Of a stretch of DNA of 64,000 nt, positions 33,055 through 42,923 are shown one piece after another. The notes under the pieces are model-generated. The model ran no database searches. It was not told the DNA's origin and worked only from the letters and a program-made list of their open reading frames with translations. The DNA is from Cymbomonas tetramitiformis (lineage: Eukaryota; Chlorophyta; Pyramimonadophyceae; Pyramimonadales; Pyramimonadaceae): positions 1-64,000 of the forward strand of contig LGRX02035258.1 in the NCBI GenBank assembly GCA_001247695.2, in the 5' to 3' direction. Numbering within the stretch: position 1 is the first letter of the stretch; each line of letters begins with the position of its first letter. Both the position numbers and the translations under genes were made by a program.

Positions 33055-33915
33055 AATCTTAGAATAGTCCACCTCAGTGTGGCACGCTTGGTCGTAACGT
33101 ACTTCCATATCAATGATCGGTCGGTATATGTGTGTTAGAATACTAACATCCGATAACAAATAGTTGACAATTGGTTTATTGCCCAATAAAGCTGCTGTCA
33201 GACTAAAGGATGAATACTTTGTACCTTGTATAATCTTTTTACATTTCGATAAACAAAATAGATCTTTTGTCTCTTTGAAACCGGTGTATTCGTTATCATT
33301 ACTTTCAATCGACCCAACAATCGAACCACCATGTTGTACAACGAATCTTTCAAACTTTTGTTTCCACGCGGTGTCCTCACTACAGACAAATATAGGACTA
33401 TCGATATGTTTGATGATGTCTTCTTTCAATTTATTCATCAGATCATTGAGTTCATCTTTATTGTTTTTTGAAGAAACGTGTTTCATTTCAGGACACCTGC
33501 TCATAATCTTGTCACTCTTTCTCAGATGAATACCGATAGCATCATAAATGTTAATTGGAATGCATTCTTTGATTATATCAGATTCTTTGATGTTTGATAA
33601 CACCTTTTCATATGCTTTCTTGACGCGAACAAGATCCGTATTAAAAGCTTTTGAAAAATTAATGGGTGACAACGTGATCGCCGTAGATCCTAATAAAGTT
33701 TCACTGGACTGTTCATTCGTTTTATCAACGACATCTAAGTTTCCAAAATCAAACAATCGATAGTCGTATATGGCATTACCCCAAGCAAAGTTTTGATTAT
33801 TCTGATTCAATACCACTTGCACTTCAACACCCGATAACTCGGAATACACAAATATACCTAATAGATCAAGAAGTTTGTCGCCTATTCCGTTACGAAGACA
33901 TATGATTTTTGTCAT
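33025..33915 (-). CDS. Fucosyltransferase-like protein
   Basis: The 296-residue protein starts with a glycine-rich GIGDKLLDLLGI loop and has IGIHLRKSDK in the middle, where GT11/O-fucosyltransferase enzymes carry H-x-R-x-x-D. It later has GTKYSSFSLTAALLG, the position of the SxFS-x-x-A-x-L motif. This suggests GDP-fucose as donor. The 3' end overlaps the exostosin-like gene by 30 bp, tail to tail. Confidence 0.75.
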   Translation of the reverse strand: MTKIICLRNGIGDKLLDLLGIFVYSELSGVEVQVVLNQNNQNFAWGNAIYDYRLFDFGNLDVVDKTNEQSSETLLGSTAITLSPINFSKAFNTDLVRVKKAYEKVLSNIKESDIIKECIPINIYDAIGIHLRKSDKIMSRCPEMKHVSSKNNKDELNDLMNKLKEDIIKHIDSPIFVCSEDTAWKQKFERFVVQHGGSIVGSIESNDNEYTGFKETKDLFCLSKCKKIIQGTKYSSFSLTAALLGNKPIVNYLLSDVSILTHIYRPIIDMEVRYDQACHTEVDYSKILCKWDKLLN

Positions 33916-33924
33916 GCTTAGTAT

Positions 33925-34818
33925 ATGATACCAATCTTTATTTCATATTGGTGGGGACGTGATAAGATTTGTCGAAACACTCGATTTTTGTATGATAACA
34001 AAAAACGACAAAAGAATTTCACATTGACTTATAATCAACTTGCAGAGAGACTTGAAAAGAATCTAAAAGATTTACAATTAGAATGTCATATCGAAGAACA
34101 TCCAGAATTTGATAACGAAGATATGTATCAAATCGGTATCAATCACAAACCTTTTTTCATTTTGCATATGATTCGAAAATTCAAACGACCGGTTGTTTAC
34201 ATGGATATCGATATGATTGTTTATCAAAAACCGTTGTTGTTTGATACCGATTATTTTGATTTGATGGCTTTCAATTGGAATGCCGATCCGAGAGTGGGCA
34301 CCGAAATTGATTTTGGAACATTCGAAACGAACGGCGAGGTCTTTTATTTCAATAACACAATCGCATATGTAAGTCTACTATTGCTGTGGTGTTGGTATTC
34401 AAGAAAGCATCCTAATAAAGCGGACGATCGCATATTATCGACCGTGTTTCATAAATACAATTTTTTAAAACAATATAAAATAAAATGTTATTGGTTACCC
34501 ATGGAATATTTACACATACCACAATATTATATAATCGAGAACCCGATCATTCAACATCCACATAAATTGACAAATGAACATGAAGCTTGGAAATTAGGAG
34601 CGAGTAGAAATAGATCTATGAAATATTATGATAATATTATAAATAAAGATATAAAACATCATAACATTGTAACAGAGAATTCACATCTGTATTTCAATGA
34701 CGAACAACAAAACCATTTGAAACCTAGAAATCAAAGCTTCGAATGTTATACTCAATCAAAGGATGCAGATAATATGATATGTCATAATATCAACGAAATA
34801 TTGAATTTGAATAAATAA
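33925..34818 (+). CDS. GT-A fold glycosyltransferase
   Basis: The N-terminal IPIFISYWWGRDKICRNT and the DxD motif in VVYMDIDMIVYQ (about residues 91-102) mark a nucleotide-sugar transferase. The later GTFETNGEVFYFNN and the ending WLPMEYLHIP are typical of capsular-polysaccharide-type enzymes of giant viruses. The donor sugar is unknown. It lies back to back with the fucosyltransferase-like gene, with a 9-bp spacer. Neither has the TTTAAAGA box. Confidence 0.8.
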   Translation: MIPIFISYWWGRDKICRNTRFLYDNKKRQKNFTLTYNQLAERLEKNLKDLQLECHIEEHPEFDNEDMYQIGINHKPFFILHMIRKFKRPVVYMDIDMIVYQKPLLFDTDYFDLMAFNWNADPRVGTEIDFGTFETNGEVFYFNNTIAYVSLLLLWCWYSRKHPNKADDRILSTVFHKYNFLKQYKIKCYWLPMEYLHIPQYYIIENPIIQHPHKLTNEHEAWKLGASRNRSMKYYDNIINKDIKHHNIVTENSHLYFNDEQQNHLKPRNQSFECYTQSKDADNMICHNINEILNLNK

Positions 34819-34825
34819 TAATGGG

Positions 34826-35377
34826 TCACGTTTCAATAATTTCCAACATGTCGATTTCATTAATCACTTTATCAATTGCACTTTTCATAACCTTCTCGCT
34901 TAACTCAGTCGGATCCCATGATCCCCATGTATCGTGATATTCGTTCATTTTTACAAATATCGGATCTTTTGATTCAGATCTGCAAAATTCTTCATTGATG
35001 TCATCGTCTTCATTGTCTTCATCGTCTTCATTGTCTTCATCGTCTTCATCGTCTTCATTGTCTTCATCGTCTTCATCGTCTTCATTGTCTTCGACCCAGT
35101 CTTCATTATTCATTTTTTCATATTCGATCTCATTTTGCACAAATGATTCTTCAAGATCTTCTTCATTATTGAATTCATGAGCATAATATTGTAAAGCATA
35201 GATCATATCGGTCGAAGACAGATTGTCTCGTCCAGTCGATTTCGAATACTTAGCGGCTAGCACCACGGCCTTTTGAATCAGAGTCAATAGTATAGATCCA
35301 ACCTTCTTTTCAAGTTCACTTGTGTCATCTTTATCAACTAGATTGTTATTTCCAGATTTGCAAATTAGTTTTTCCAT
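34826..35377 (-). CDS. Histone-fold-like protein with acidic tail
   Basis: Residues 20-68 show a helix-loop-helix pattern of a histone fold: LLTLIQKAVVLAAKYSKS, then LSSTDMIYALQYYAHEF. This resembles the NF-Y/TAF/H2A type. A long acidic tract of DE/EDN repeats follows (encoded at about 34999-35095), then a C-terminal helical region. Acidic tails are common in histone chaperones. With the HMG-box and SWIB proteins, it may act on viral chromatin or transcription. The histone-fold call is by pattern only. Confidence 0.6.
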   Translation of the reverse strand: MEKLICKSGNNNLVDKDDTSELEKKVGSILLTLIQKAVVLAAKYSKSTGRDNLSSTDMIYALQYYAHEFNNEEDLEESFVQNEIEYEKMNNEDWVEDNEDDEDDEDNEDDEDDEDNEDDEDNEDDDINEEFCRSESKDPIFVKMNEYHDTWGSWDPTELSEKVMKSAIDKVINEIDMLEIIET

Positions 35378-35402
35378 GTTATAGTTTACTTATCTTATCA
35401 AA

Positions 35403-35414
35403 AGTCTTTAAGTT
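35403..35414 (-). promoter_or_regulatory. Candidate early promoter of histone-fold gene
   Basis: AACTTAAAGACT on the minus strand ends 25 nt before the ATG at 35377. Confidence 0.5.
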
Positions 35415-35465
35415 GATAAAATCAAACGACATTTAACACAGGATCTTCTTAATTGTAAAAATAAG

Positions 35466-36229
35466 TCACACCTTTTGAAACACGAATGCGATATTCAAAA
35501 AACTTGTTTCTTTAATATTATAATAAGATATATCGTATGCGTGTGGGTTAAATAGCTCTTCAAACGGAGTCATCGAAATCAATTTCAGATTATGGTTTAA
35601 ACATTCTTCGATTAGTACTTTTTCAAATACTAGATATTCCGCACTTATTGAATGTTCTTTAAAGTATAGCGTACCATGCATATAGACATGTATAAGATCG
35701 CCAATGTAATTCAATATATTATACATTTTTTTATATGAATAATTCCATTAGATTCTTTACGTTTCAAAAATTCGGAAATTTTATCACCTGACATCGCGGT
35801 CCCTATGAAGTATCCATTTTCTCCTAAAAGACTACTCACTTGACTCAAAAAATTACTCAATGTCGATTGATTTTTGAAAAAATAATGAATAGCAAATTGA
35901 CAACTTACAACATTATATTCAGTTGTTAAACCGTTATCAATCAAAAAATGTTGAATATCAGTACCATTATATGGGAAAAATGTGTAATTTCTTTTTTTTA
36001 TTGATTGTGTGGAATTTTCAAATCGATTTATTGCCTCTCGTATATACGTTTCATCAACATCTATACCGATTACATTTTGAATTCCCGCATTGTGCCATTT
36101 CAATATATCACCGCCTCTACCAACACCGATATCGAGCAATTTGGTTTTTGTATTACAAACAGAATGTATAATATTTTTCTTAACATTATTGTGAAAGTTT
36201 CTCATTTGTTTAATTTGTGCAAACGACAT
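35466..36229 (-). CDS. mRNA cap (guanine-N7) methyltransferase, frameshifted
   Basis: The first frame (36229 to 35711) contains the S-adenosylmethionine site LLDIGVGRGGDILKW at residues 31-45 and the family's CQFAIHYFF. It stops early at 35711. The missing C-terminal part is present in the next frame (35726 to 35466), ending with ISMTPFEELF and a short tail. The switch point is an A7 run (T7 on the plus strand, 35726-35732), read A AAA AAA in the first frame; a -1 shift there joins the parts. Cap N7 methylation is needed for translation of viral mRNA. The break may be an assembly error, recoding or real damage. Confidence 0.82.
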
Positions 36230-36248
36230 GTTGTTATTAATACACTAG

Positions 36249-36260
36249 TATCTTTAATTG
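36249..36260 (-). promoter_or_regulatory. Candidate early promoter of cap methyltransferase
   Basis: CAATTAAAGATA on the minus strand ends 19 nt before the ATG. Confidence 0.5.
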
Positions 36261-36271
36261 TTTAATTATCA

Positions 36272-37063
36272 TTATAACATTTCAAACCCATTGCTATTAG
36301 AGGATGACGATGGTAGTCTTATCGGGGAACCTCGTGAACGACTGCGGGATCTGCTTGCCACACGACGCGATGGCCCCGCTTGTGAACGATTACGCGATCT
36401 GCTTGCCACACGACGCGATGGCCCCGCTTGTGAACGATTACGCGATCTGCTTGCCACACGACGCGATGGCCCCGCTTGTGAACGATTACGCGATCTGCTT
36501 GCCACACGACGCGATGGTCCCGCTTGTGAACGATTCGGCGACCTGCTCAACGCACGTATTGAACTACTACGAGAACTACTGGGTGAAGAATTACTATTGA
36601 CCGTCACATGTTTTACACCTTTGAGTCTATTTATTCTAGCTTTTTCACGATTAACAGCCGATTGCAATATAAACTGAGTAACCGGATCATAATTTTCAGC
36701 TGTATATTGAGGAGCAAGACTATTATTCATATTAATAGAACTATTACTAGAACTACGAGAAACCCTACCACCATCATTAAACAGAAAATGTAAAGGTTGT
36801 GACATCATCGTCAACGTTTTGAATTTATTTTTAATATTATTACGGATCCTATTATTTGGGTTTGCATTTCGATTTAAATGCGGGTACAAATGCATTGTAA
36901 GGTAGCGTTGTAAAGAATCTAAATTAGCAAGATCCCTTCCTATTATCATTCGATTTCTATTTTGTAAGTCAGTTCTATTAATAGATTGGATAATATCAGA
37001 AACACGGCCATTTTCTATACTTGCTTTTAATCGTTTTAAATGAGCGATTGTTAGATTGTGCAT
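36272..37063 (-). CDS. Arg/Ser-rich repeat protein (263 aa)
   Basis: The ATG at 37061-37063 is chosen because the upstream one (37108) would overlap topoisomerase. The N-terminal 170 residues are helical and basic. Residues about 178-250 are four 16-residue repeats (RSQAGPSRRVASRSRN type) making an RS-like domain. RS tails bind RNA or protamine-like DNA and are phosphorylated by SR kinases. A DNA-packaging or RNA-binding role is plausible. The same repeats create long spurious frames on the other strands. Confidence 0.7.
   Translation of the reverse strand: MHNLTIAHLKRLKASIENGRVSDIIQSINRTDLQNRNRMIIGRDLANLDSLQRYLTMHLYPHLNRNANPNNRIRNNIKNKFKTLTMMSQPLHFLFNDGGRVSRSSSNSSINMNNSLAPQYTAENYDPVTQFILQSAVNREKARINRLKGVKHVTVNSNSSPSSSRSSSIRALSRSPNRSQAGPSRRVASRSRNRSQAGPSRRVASRSRNRSQAGPSRRVASRSRNRSQAGPSRRVASRSRSRSRGSPIRLPSSSSNSNGFEML
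36361..36540. repeat. 48-bp tandem repeat, about four units
   Basis: The unit begins CGACGCGATGGCCCCGCTTG and recurs every 48 bp with nearly no changes. It is much GC-richer than the surrounding sequence and encodes the RS-rich repeats. Confidence 0.92.
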
Positions 37064-37077
37064 ATATAATATTATTA

Positions 37078-40000
37078 TTATTTTAATTCGGATAAATCTT
37101 TGATCCATAGATCTTTCTTTGATTTGCTTTCCAATGTTTTGATCTCTTCTTTGATCTTTCTGACTCTTTTTTGAAAATCTTGTACATTTTCTAAAGTAAA
37201 CTGCGACAAACGGATGCTTAGTAATCGATTGTGTATGTCTTCATTGAATTTGTGTTCATTCAATGATTTCTTAATAGTCGCATTTGGAATCCTAAAAACT
37301 TTGATGATATCATCTATAACTAATTTAATAAAACGCATATCTTCTGACATTTGGTTCATCTCGGTCGTCATCTTTGTCAAAAGATATTCCTTTCTCTTTT
37401 TGTAAAACTCTATTCGTACTTTTGCAAATAATTCAATAACTGCTTCGGGTGTATCATATTTTTGTATCTTTCCCTTTTCATCGAAACAATGCATATTATT
37501 TGTAGACAAAGTGGTCGTCAAATGTAAAAATTGACATATATCTGCAACTGGTTCTATTAACACCACATTGAACATAATGTCTGTATCTCCACTATGATTT
37601 TCATACGACTTTATCTTATTTTTGACCGCCAAGTCATCTAGAAATTCTTTATAATCGGATGTCCACTTTCCAATTGGAAGTTCGGTGATCTCTACCTCTG
37701 TATCCGATTTCATTCGGTAGACTCCCTGTGTCAAATATTGATGTTCCTTTTGACTATTTTGAGATATCATTCCTTTGAATCCTTTATACCAAGGTATCAT
37801 TTTCTTTAATGGTTCATTCTTCATATAGCGATTTAGATTATCAATAATGTCTTCCGGATTATAACAAGGTATCGAAGTGCTATATCCAGTACCGATTCCT
37901 TCAACTCCATTAACCAATACCATCGGTAGAATAGGTACATAGTATTCGGGTTCAATCACAGAACCATCGTCTTCTAAATATTTCAGTAACGCACTATCCC
38001 GCGAATCGAATATGCGATCGGTCATGGTGGTCATTTTGGTAAAGATGTACCTCGGACTCGCCGCATCCTTTCCTCCTAATAGTCTTGTTCCAAATTGTCC
38101 GATAGGTTCCAATAAGTTGATATTATTTGACCCAACAAAGTTCTGAGCCATGTTGACGATAGTCCCCATAAGACTTTGTTCCCCGTGATGATAACTTGTT
38201 TCTGTACTGATGTACCCTGAAACTTGTGATACTTTCACTTCGGTATTCGCTCTCTTTTTGAAACCATACAATACTTTTCTTTGACTCGGTTTCAATCCAT
38301 CAATCACATTTGGAATGGATCTTACGTTGTCCGCAATCGAGAACCATATAAGATCTTTGTTGATAAAGTCTGAATAAGAAACCTTATTTCGATTGTCCAA
38401 TGTTTCCTTTCTTTCAGAGCCATCTTGAATCCATTCTTTCCTAGAATTGCTCAGAGTCTTTTTGAAAGCCAATTCGATATGCTTATCGGTATTTGTATCC
38501 GATTGATAGTCTATTTTATTTTTCTGTAATTCTTGAAAATACTCTTTAGCTTCTTGAGCAGTCGAAGTGCCTAGACCCTTGTAATATTTGATTTTCCATT
38601 GATTGTTTGTATTTCTTTGAAACCATTCATTGTATTCTTGTATCGTGTAGAAAGGAACGACACGTGTTCCTTTCCTAGCCTTTATAATCGGTGTTCGCAT
38701 AGCTGTCAAGAAATTGTTATCATGTATCAACGATCCCCAAAAAGTGTGTATGAAATTGATAAACAATCCTTTGATGTGAGATCCATCCACGTCGGCGTCT
38801 GTTAAGATCATCACTTTGCCATATCGAAGATCTTCAATTGATTTTGAATAATCTTTATCTTGTTGCAAACCTACGATCTGTTTGATGTAGTTTATTTCTT
38901 CGTTTCCTAGTAATTGTTTGATGGACGCATCACGCACATTTAACAACTTACCCTTGAGTGGAAAGACTCCATAATAGTCTCTTCCCACTACGCTAAGTCC
39001 ACTAATGGCAAAGGTCTTTGCAGAGTCACCTTCTGTCAATATCAGGGTGCAATGTTTGGATTGTGAAGTGCCTGCTTTATTTGCATCTTCCAATTTAGGA
39101 ATCCCTTTGATAGTCGATTTCTTTTTTCCATCCGTCTTATTCAGTTCCCGATTTTCTTTGTGTTTTGCTAAAGCGACGATGTCATCTACAATTCCTAATT
39201 TCATAATCTTTTTGACAAAGTCATCCGTGATCTCAATCCTAGATCCAAAATCTTTGAATCTTGATGTACATTCTTCTTTTGTTTCTGATGAGAATGATGG
39301 ATTGACCAATGTAGACTTTACAAATACAAACAGATGGTCTTTGATATATCCGGGTTTGATTTTCAAATCTTTGTGTTTATTGGTTAAGTTTTCGGTAATC
39401 TTTTTTCACAATCTGTGATACGATCGCTTCAACATGCGATCCACCCAAGTTTGTTGCAATCCCGTTAACAAATGAAACCTGTTTATAAGAATCACTTGTC
39501 GCGACCCCAATATTCCATCTCGGGTGTTCCGAATCTACAACCTTCTTTTTATCGGTATACAATTCGGTATATTTTTCAAAGGATTTTATATTGAGTCGGT
39601 TGTCATTCAGAAATACTTTTATAGATTCTTTTGTACAAACACAGGTATCATATACACGTTTTGTAAATAGAGAAATCATATCATCTGATAATTTTTCAAT
39701 TCCAAACCGTTTGAAATCCGGATAGAAAGTGATCTGCACGTATCCTTTAGATTTCGTATACTTTGTTATACTCGCTTTCGATTTTTCAGTCATATTATCG
39801 GTCCATGATTGTTGATATCGTTTTTTACTTGTAGCACTACCGATATCAATTTCAAACCGAGTACTAAACACGTTTGCCAACTTGGCACCGTATCCGTTAC
39901 GACCACCGGTAGTCCTTGCTTCCGTATCATCGTAATTTGAACTTGTCAGTAGCTCACCGAATATCATTTCTGGGATATATACATCATTTTGAATCTCAAC

Positions 40001-40288
40001 CGGAATACCCACACCGTTATTGTATACCGAAATATGAGTTGGTGAAATGCTAATCTTTATGGTATCCACAGGTATCTGTGAATAGACTTGACATTGATCA
40101 ATCGCGTTCACCAATATTTCATCAAATATCTTATAAAGTCCCGGGATCCACGAAATATATTTTTGAATTAATTTATCATTTTGAAAGATCCATTGTTGAC
40201 TTATGTCTTCTTTCAAAGATCCAACATATGTATCTGGACGAGCCAAGATGTGTTCAAGATGAGAAAACTTTTGATATTTTTGAGCCAT
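37078..40288 (-). CDS. DNA topoisomerase II (eukaryotic type), frameshifted
   Basis: The first frame (ATG at 40288; a further upstream ATG would overlap the CCCH gene) has the GHKL ATPase: FSHLEHILARPDTYVG, then NNGVGIPVE and TGGRNGYGAKLANVFS. It stops at 39377. The rest continues in another frame down to 37078, with TOPRIM motifs LTEGDSAKTFA and DADVDGSHIKG and the active-site tyrosine in DAASPRYIFT. The shift of +1 lies at the A6 run (39401-39406); removing one base restores one reading frame of about 1,070 residues. The enzyme passes DNA duplexes to untangle replicating viral genomes. Confidence 0.9.
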
Positions 40289-40315
40289 CGTTATTTGATA
40301 TGTTAACTGGATGTC

Positions 40316-40327
40316 GTCTTTAAGTTG
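40316..40327 (-). promoter_or_regulatory. Candidate early promoter of topoisomerase II
   Basis: CAACTTAAAGAC on the minus strand ends 27 nt before the ATG at 40288, inside the end of the CCCH gene. Its position favours that start. Confidence 0.52.
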
Positions 40328-40616
40328 ACTTTGGAATTGATTCGAAAAAAGATTCATGATCGTCGACGTCTGCCCATTTACCCGGTATGATTACAGGTCG
40401 ATTATCAATATTCTTCTTTATGGTCGGCGTATTCACCGTATTAATCGGTATTTTTGGTTTCCATTCGTTTGTTCGTTCCATCAACGGACTATTCGATATC
40501 GGACTGGTCGATATATATGAAAACATATTTACGGATCCACCATGCATCCATTTGCAATTACCGCCTCTATTGCATTTACCGACTGCCCAGTATCTACATA
40601 TCATCGGATCTTGCAT
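40320..40616 (-). CDS. CCCH zinc-finger protein (98 aa)
   Basis: One CCCH finger (CRYWAVGKCNRGGNCKWMH, residues 7-25) is followed by a disordered Pro/Asn-rich tail. CCCH fingers generally bind RNA, so a role in viral mRNA handling is likely. The same finger is common in giant viruses of the mimivirus type. Confidence 0.82.
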   Translation of the reverse strand: MQDPMICRYWAVGKCNRGGNCKWMHGGSVNMFSYISTSPISNSPLMERTNEWKPKIPINTVNTPTIKKNIDNRPVIIPGKWADVDDHESFFESIPKST

Positions 40617-40695
40617 TCTATGATATCTAATACATACAATAGTCTTATATGGTTTTAATATTATTAACTTTATTATTTTATTCTATATTGTATAA

Positions 40696-41679
40696 ATGAA
40701 TATGAATGATATACTTAAAAAGGCATTTGCGATGCAAAACGAACTTTTAAAGAAAAAGAAAGGTAGCAAATCTTCTTCGAGCTCTTCTAATTCATCGAGC
40801 GACAAAAGCAACAAAAGTAACAAAAGCAACAAAAGCAACAAAACACCCCCTAAAACAGCTAAAAAGACACCCGATCCTACCAAATACAAAGGCACCCAAA
40901 ATAATGTAGTGTTCGGAGAAGAGCAACCCAATTATTACGCCGCCGCTAATGAAATTCATTATGAACAGGCCGCGAATCGATTCGAATACATCAAAACGAT
41001 GGCTAAAGCGATTACGTTACAGTACACCGAAGACCGCGAGCAACATGTCGATACCATTGCCGGTACATACAAAGATTTGGTTAATGCCAGAATACAATTG
41101 GGATACACCGGTGGTCTAAAAGGAAAAAGTCTGAAAGGTATTGTGTGTGCTATTTACAACATCATTCTCATGGGGCGTCGAGAAGGTCGCGTCGATATCA
41201 AAAAATTAGTGAAGGTTGCAAACAAAGTTAAGTTGGGTGTCAAAAGCACCGGTACTCGTCCGGTCACCGAAAAGATGATCAACAACTACACTATATTCGT
41301 GTTGGATACATTGTCTGGTAGTGCGACCTCTGAAAGCATGGAACAAAATAATGAAAACTTTTTGAGAACCGATATCAAACGACTTGCTATCAAAATGGGA
41401 TACCGAGGAAGACAAGAAGGTTTGTATGATATCATTAAGAAAGCGAAAACTATCAATGATGATACATATTCGAAACATACGCCTCATGTGATAGCGGCAG
41501 GTATCGTCGCATTGCAGGCGTTCAACGATGGAAAAGAAGGGAAAGATTTTGAAAAAATACGAAAAAGATTACAGGTTTCTCGAATATCTCTCGCTAAGAT
41601 CATAACAAAACTACGACCCGGATTCAAACCAGTATTTGTTACTTCAGTGAAACGCAGTGGATCGAAAAGTAAAAATTAA
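40696..41679 (+). CDS. TFIIB-like transcription factor
   Basis: After a basic Ser/Lys-rich N-terminal linker (about 20-55) come two similar helical domains. The first has SLKGIVCAIYNIILMGRREG and VTEKMINNYTIFVLD; the second has HVIAAGIVALQAFNDG and VSRISLAKIITKLRPGF. This is the two-cyclin-fold pattern of TFIIB core domains. No N-terminal zinc ribbon is seen. TFIIB-like factors recruit viral RNA polymerase to promoters in this virus group. The call is based on pattern and could be another cyclin-fold protein. Confidence 0.6.
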   Translation: MNMNDILKKAFAMQNELLKKKKGSKSSSSSSNSSSDKSNKSNKSNKSNKTPPKTAKKTPDPTKYKGTQNNVVFGEEQPNYYAAANEIHYEQAANRFEYIKTMAKAITLQYTEDREQHVDTIAGTYKDLVNARIQLGYTGGLKGKSLKGIVCAIYNIILMGRREGRVDIKKLVKVANKVKLGVKSTGTRPVTEKMINNYTIFVLDTLSGSATSESMEQNNENFLRTDIKRLAIKMGYRGRQEGLYDIIKKAKTINDDTYSKHTPHVIAAGIVALQAFNDGKEGKDFEKIRKRLQVSRISLAKIITKLRPGFKPVFVTSVKRSGSKSKN

Positions 41680-41702
41680 TAATAATTATTATTATTATAT
41701 AT

Positions 41703-42914
41703 ATGCGTTCGGGAAAGATACCATTAGTTGAAAATCCTTTATTCGAAATGATGGACAAAGAAAACAAGGAATCAAAGAAATCGAACAAGGAATCCAACAA
41801 AGGGTCAAAGAAATCGAACAAGGAATCAAAGAAATCGAACAAGGAATCAAAGAAATCGAACAAGGAATCAAACAAATTGTACACCGTAAAAAATAAAACA
41901 TTTCCAGAGTCGCTTGTTCGTAAATGCTATTCGAAACACATATCTTTATTGGACCATAAATTGAATCCCAAAGACATTCAAACTTTGAAAAAAGATTGTG
42001 AGTCTAATAAAAATGTGAACGACGTAAGCAAAAATTATCAAATACCGCCTTTGAAAGAGAGAGCATCCGCGATCAAAGAACTGTACAAAGTTTCGGCGAA
42101 CGATGCGATCGAACTTGCGAAAGATCCTTGGTATTCGCCTTTATTGAAAAATGGAAAGATCGTATACTTACAAACATCACCGAGAGCAGGACAATCAAAC
42201 ACGTTTCCGAAAAATCACAATGTTTATAAACTAATCCCTAAATACTTTCCAGCACCTAACAAAGCAAAAACTATTACGAAAAAGTCATCCAAAAAGATAA
42301 ATAAAGTAAAAGCAAAGCAACCTTTATCCAATCAAATGTTGATCAAATCGACTCATTATAGCAAAAATAATGACAAGATCACATGGAGGAAGACGATCGA
42401 AGATTGGCAAAAAGGTCTCGTAGTTCGTTACAGAAGATCGATGGGTAGACGATTTAATAATTTTGTATGGGAAACTTACCCGATCGTGAAAAATAAAGAC
42501 AGGCCATTCAAATGCATGTATCGGTTCACAAACAAACCGGTGAAAAAGGACCGCAAGTCGACGCAATTCATTTTTAATGCTATCAAAAGTACCGGCAAAC
42601 CGACTGGTGTAATCACGGTGAAAAGATATAATTCAATATACGTCGTACCCATTCAGGAAAAAGGGAAAGATTTCACAACTATCAAGTCTTTTATCGACAA
42701 CGCAAGTTTGAATCTACAAAAACAATTTTGGAAACAAGTCGCAATCGAGGTCCGTAAAATGTTTGGATACAATCAAAAAATATTTATGTCTAGTAATGCT
42801 TATAAAACACCGTATATGCACGTCGTACTACACAATGAACCGGTTCATTACAATACTAAACTATATGAAAACTTGGACGATAATTGGTACATGAAATTAA
42901 TCGGATTGAAATAA
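41703..42914 (+). CDS. Basic protein with Lys/Ser/Asn repeats (403 aa)
   Basis: The N terminus (about 20-58) is a short-repeat tract of KESKKSN units encoded by 21-bp repeats at about 41766-41875. The rest is lysine-rich with a compact C-terminal half containing TWRKTIEDWQKGLVVRYRRS and YMHVVLHNEPVHYN. No family is recognised. Position directly after the TFIIB-like gene and the strong charge suggest a DNA-associated protein. Confidence 0.68.
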   Translation: MRSGKIPLVENPLFEMMDKENKESKKSNKESNKGSKKSNKESKKSNKESKKSNKESNKLYTVKNKTFPESLVRKCYSKHISLLDHKLNPKDIQTLKKDCESNKNVNDVSKNYQIPPLKERASAIKELYKVSANDAIELAKDPWYSPLLKNGKIVYLQTSPRAGQSNTFPKNHNVYKLIPKYFPAPNKAKTITKKSSKKINKVKAKQPLSNQMLIKSTHYSKNNDKITWRKTIEDWQKGLVVRYRRSMGRRFNNFVWETYPIVKNKDRPFKCMYRFTNKPVKKDRKSTQFIFNAIKSTGKPTGVITVKRYNSIYVVPIQEKGKDFTTIKSFIDNASLNLQKQFWKQVAIEVRKMFGYNQKIFMSSNAYKTPYMHVVLHNEPVHYNTKLYENLDDNWYMKLIGLK

Positions 42915-42923
42915 AGAAAGTAG

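Noticed and set aside
36258..36677. Long plus-strand and alternative minus-strand frames over the 48-bp repeats
   Set aside because: They arise because the repeat unit is a multiple of three and lacks stops in several frames; the RS-rich frame has a unique conserved-looking N terminus and a sensible start.
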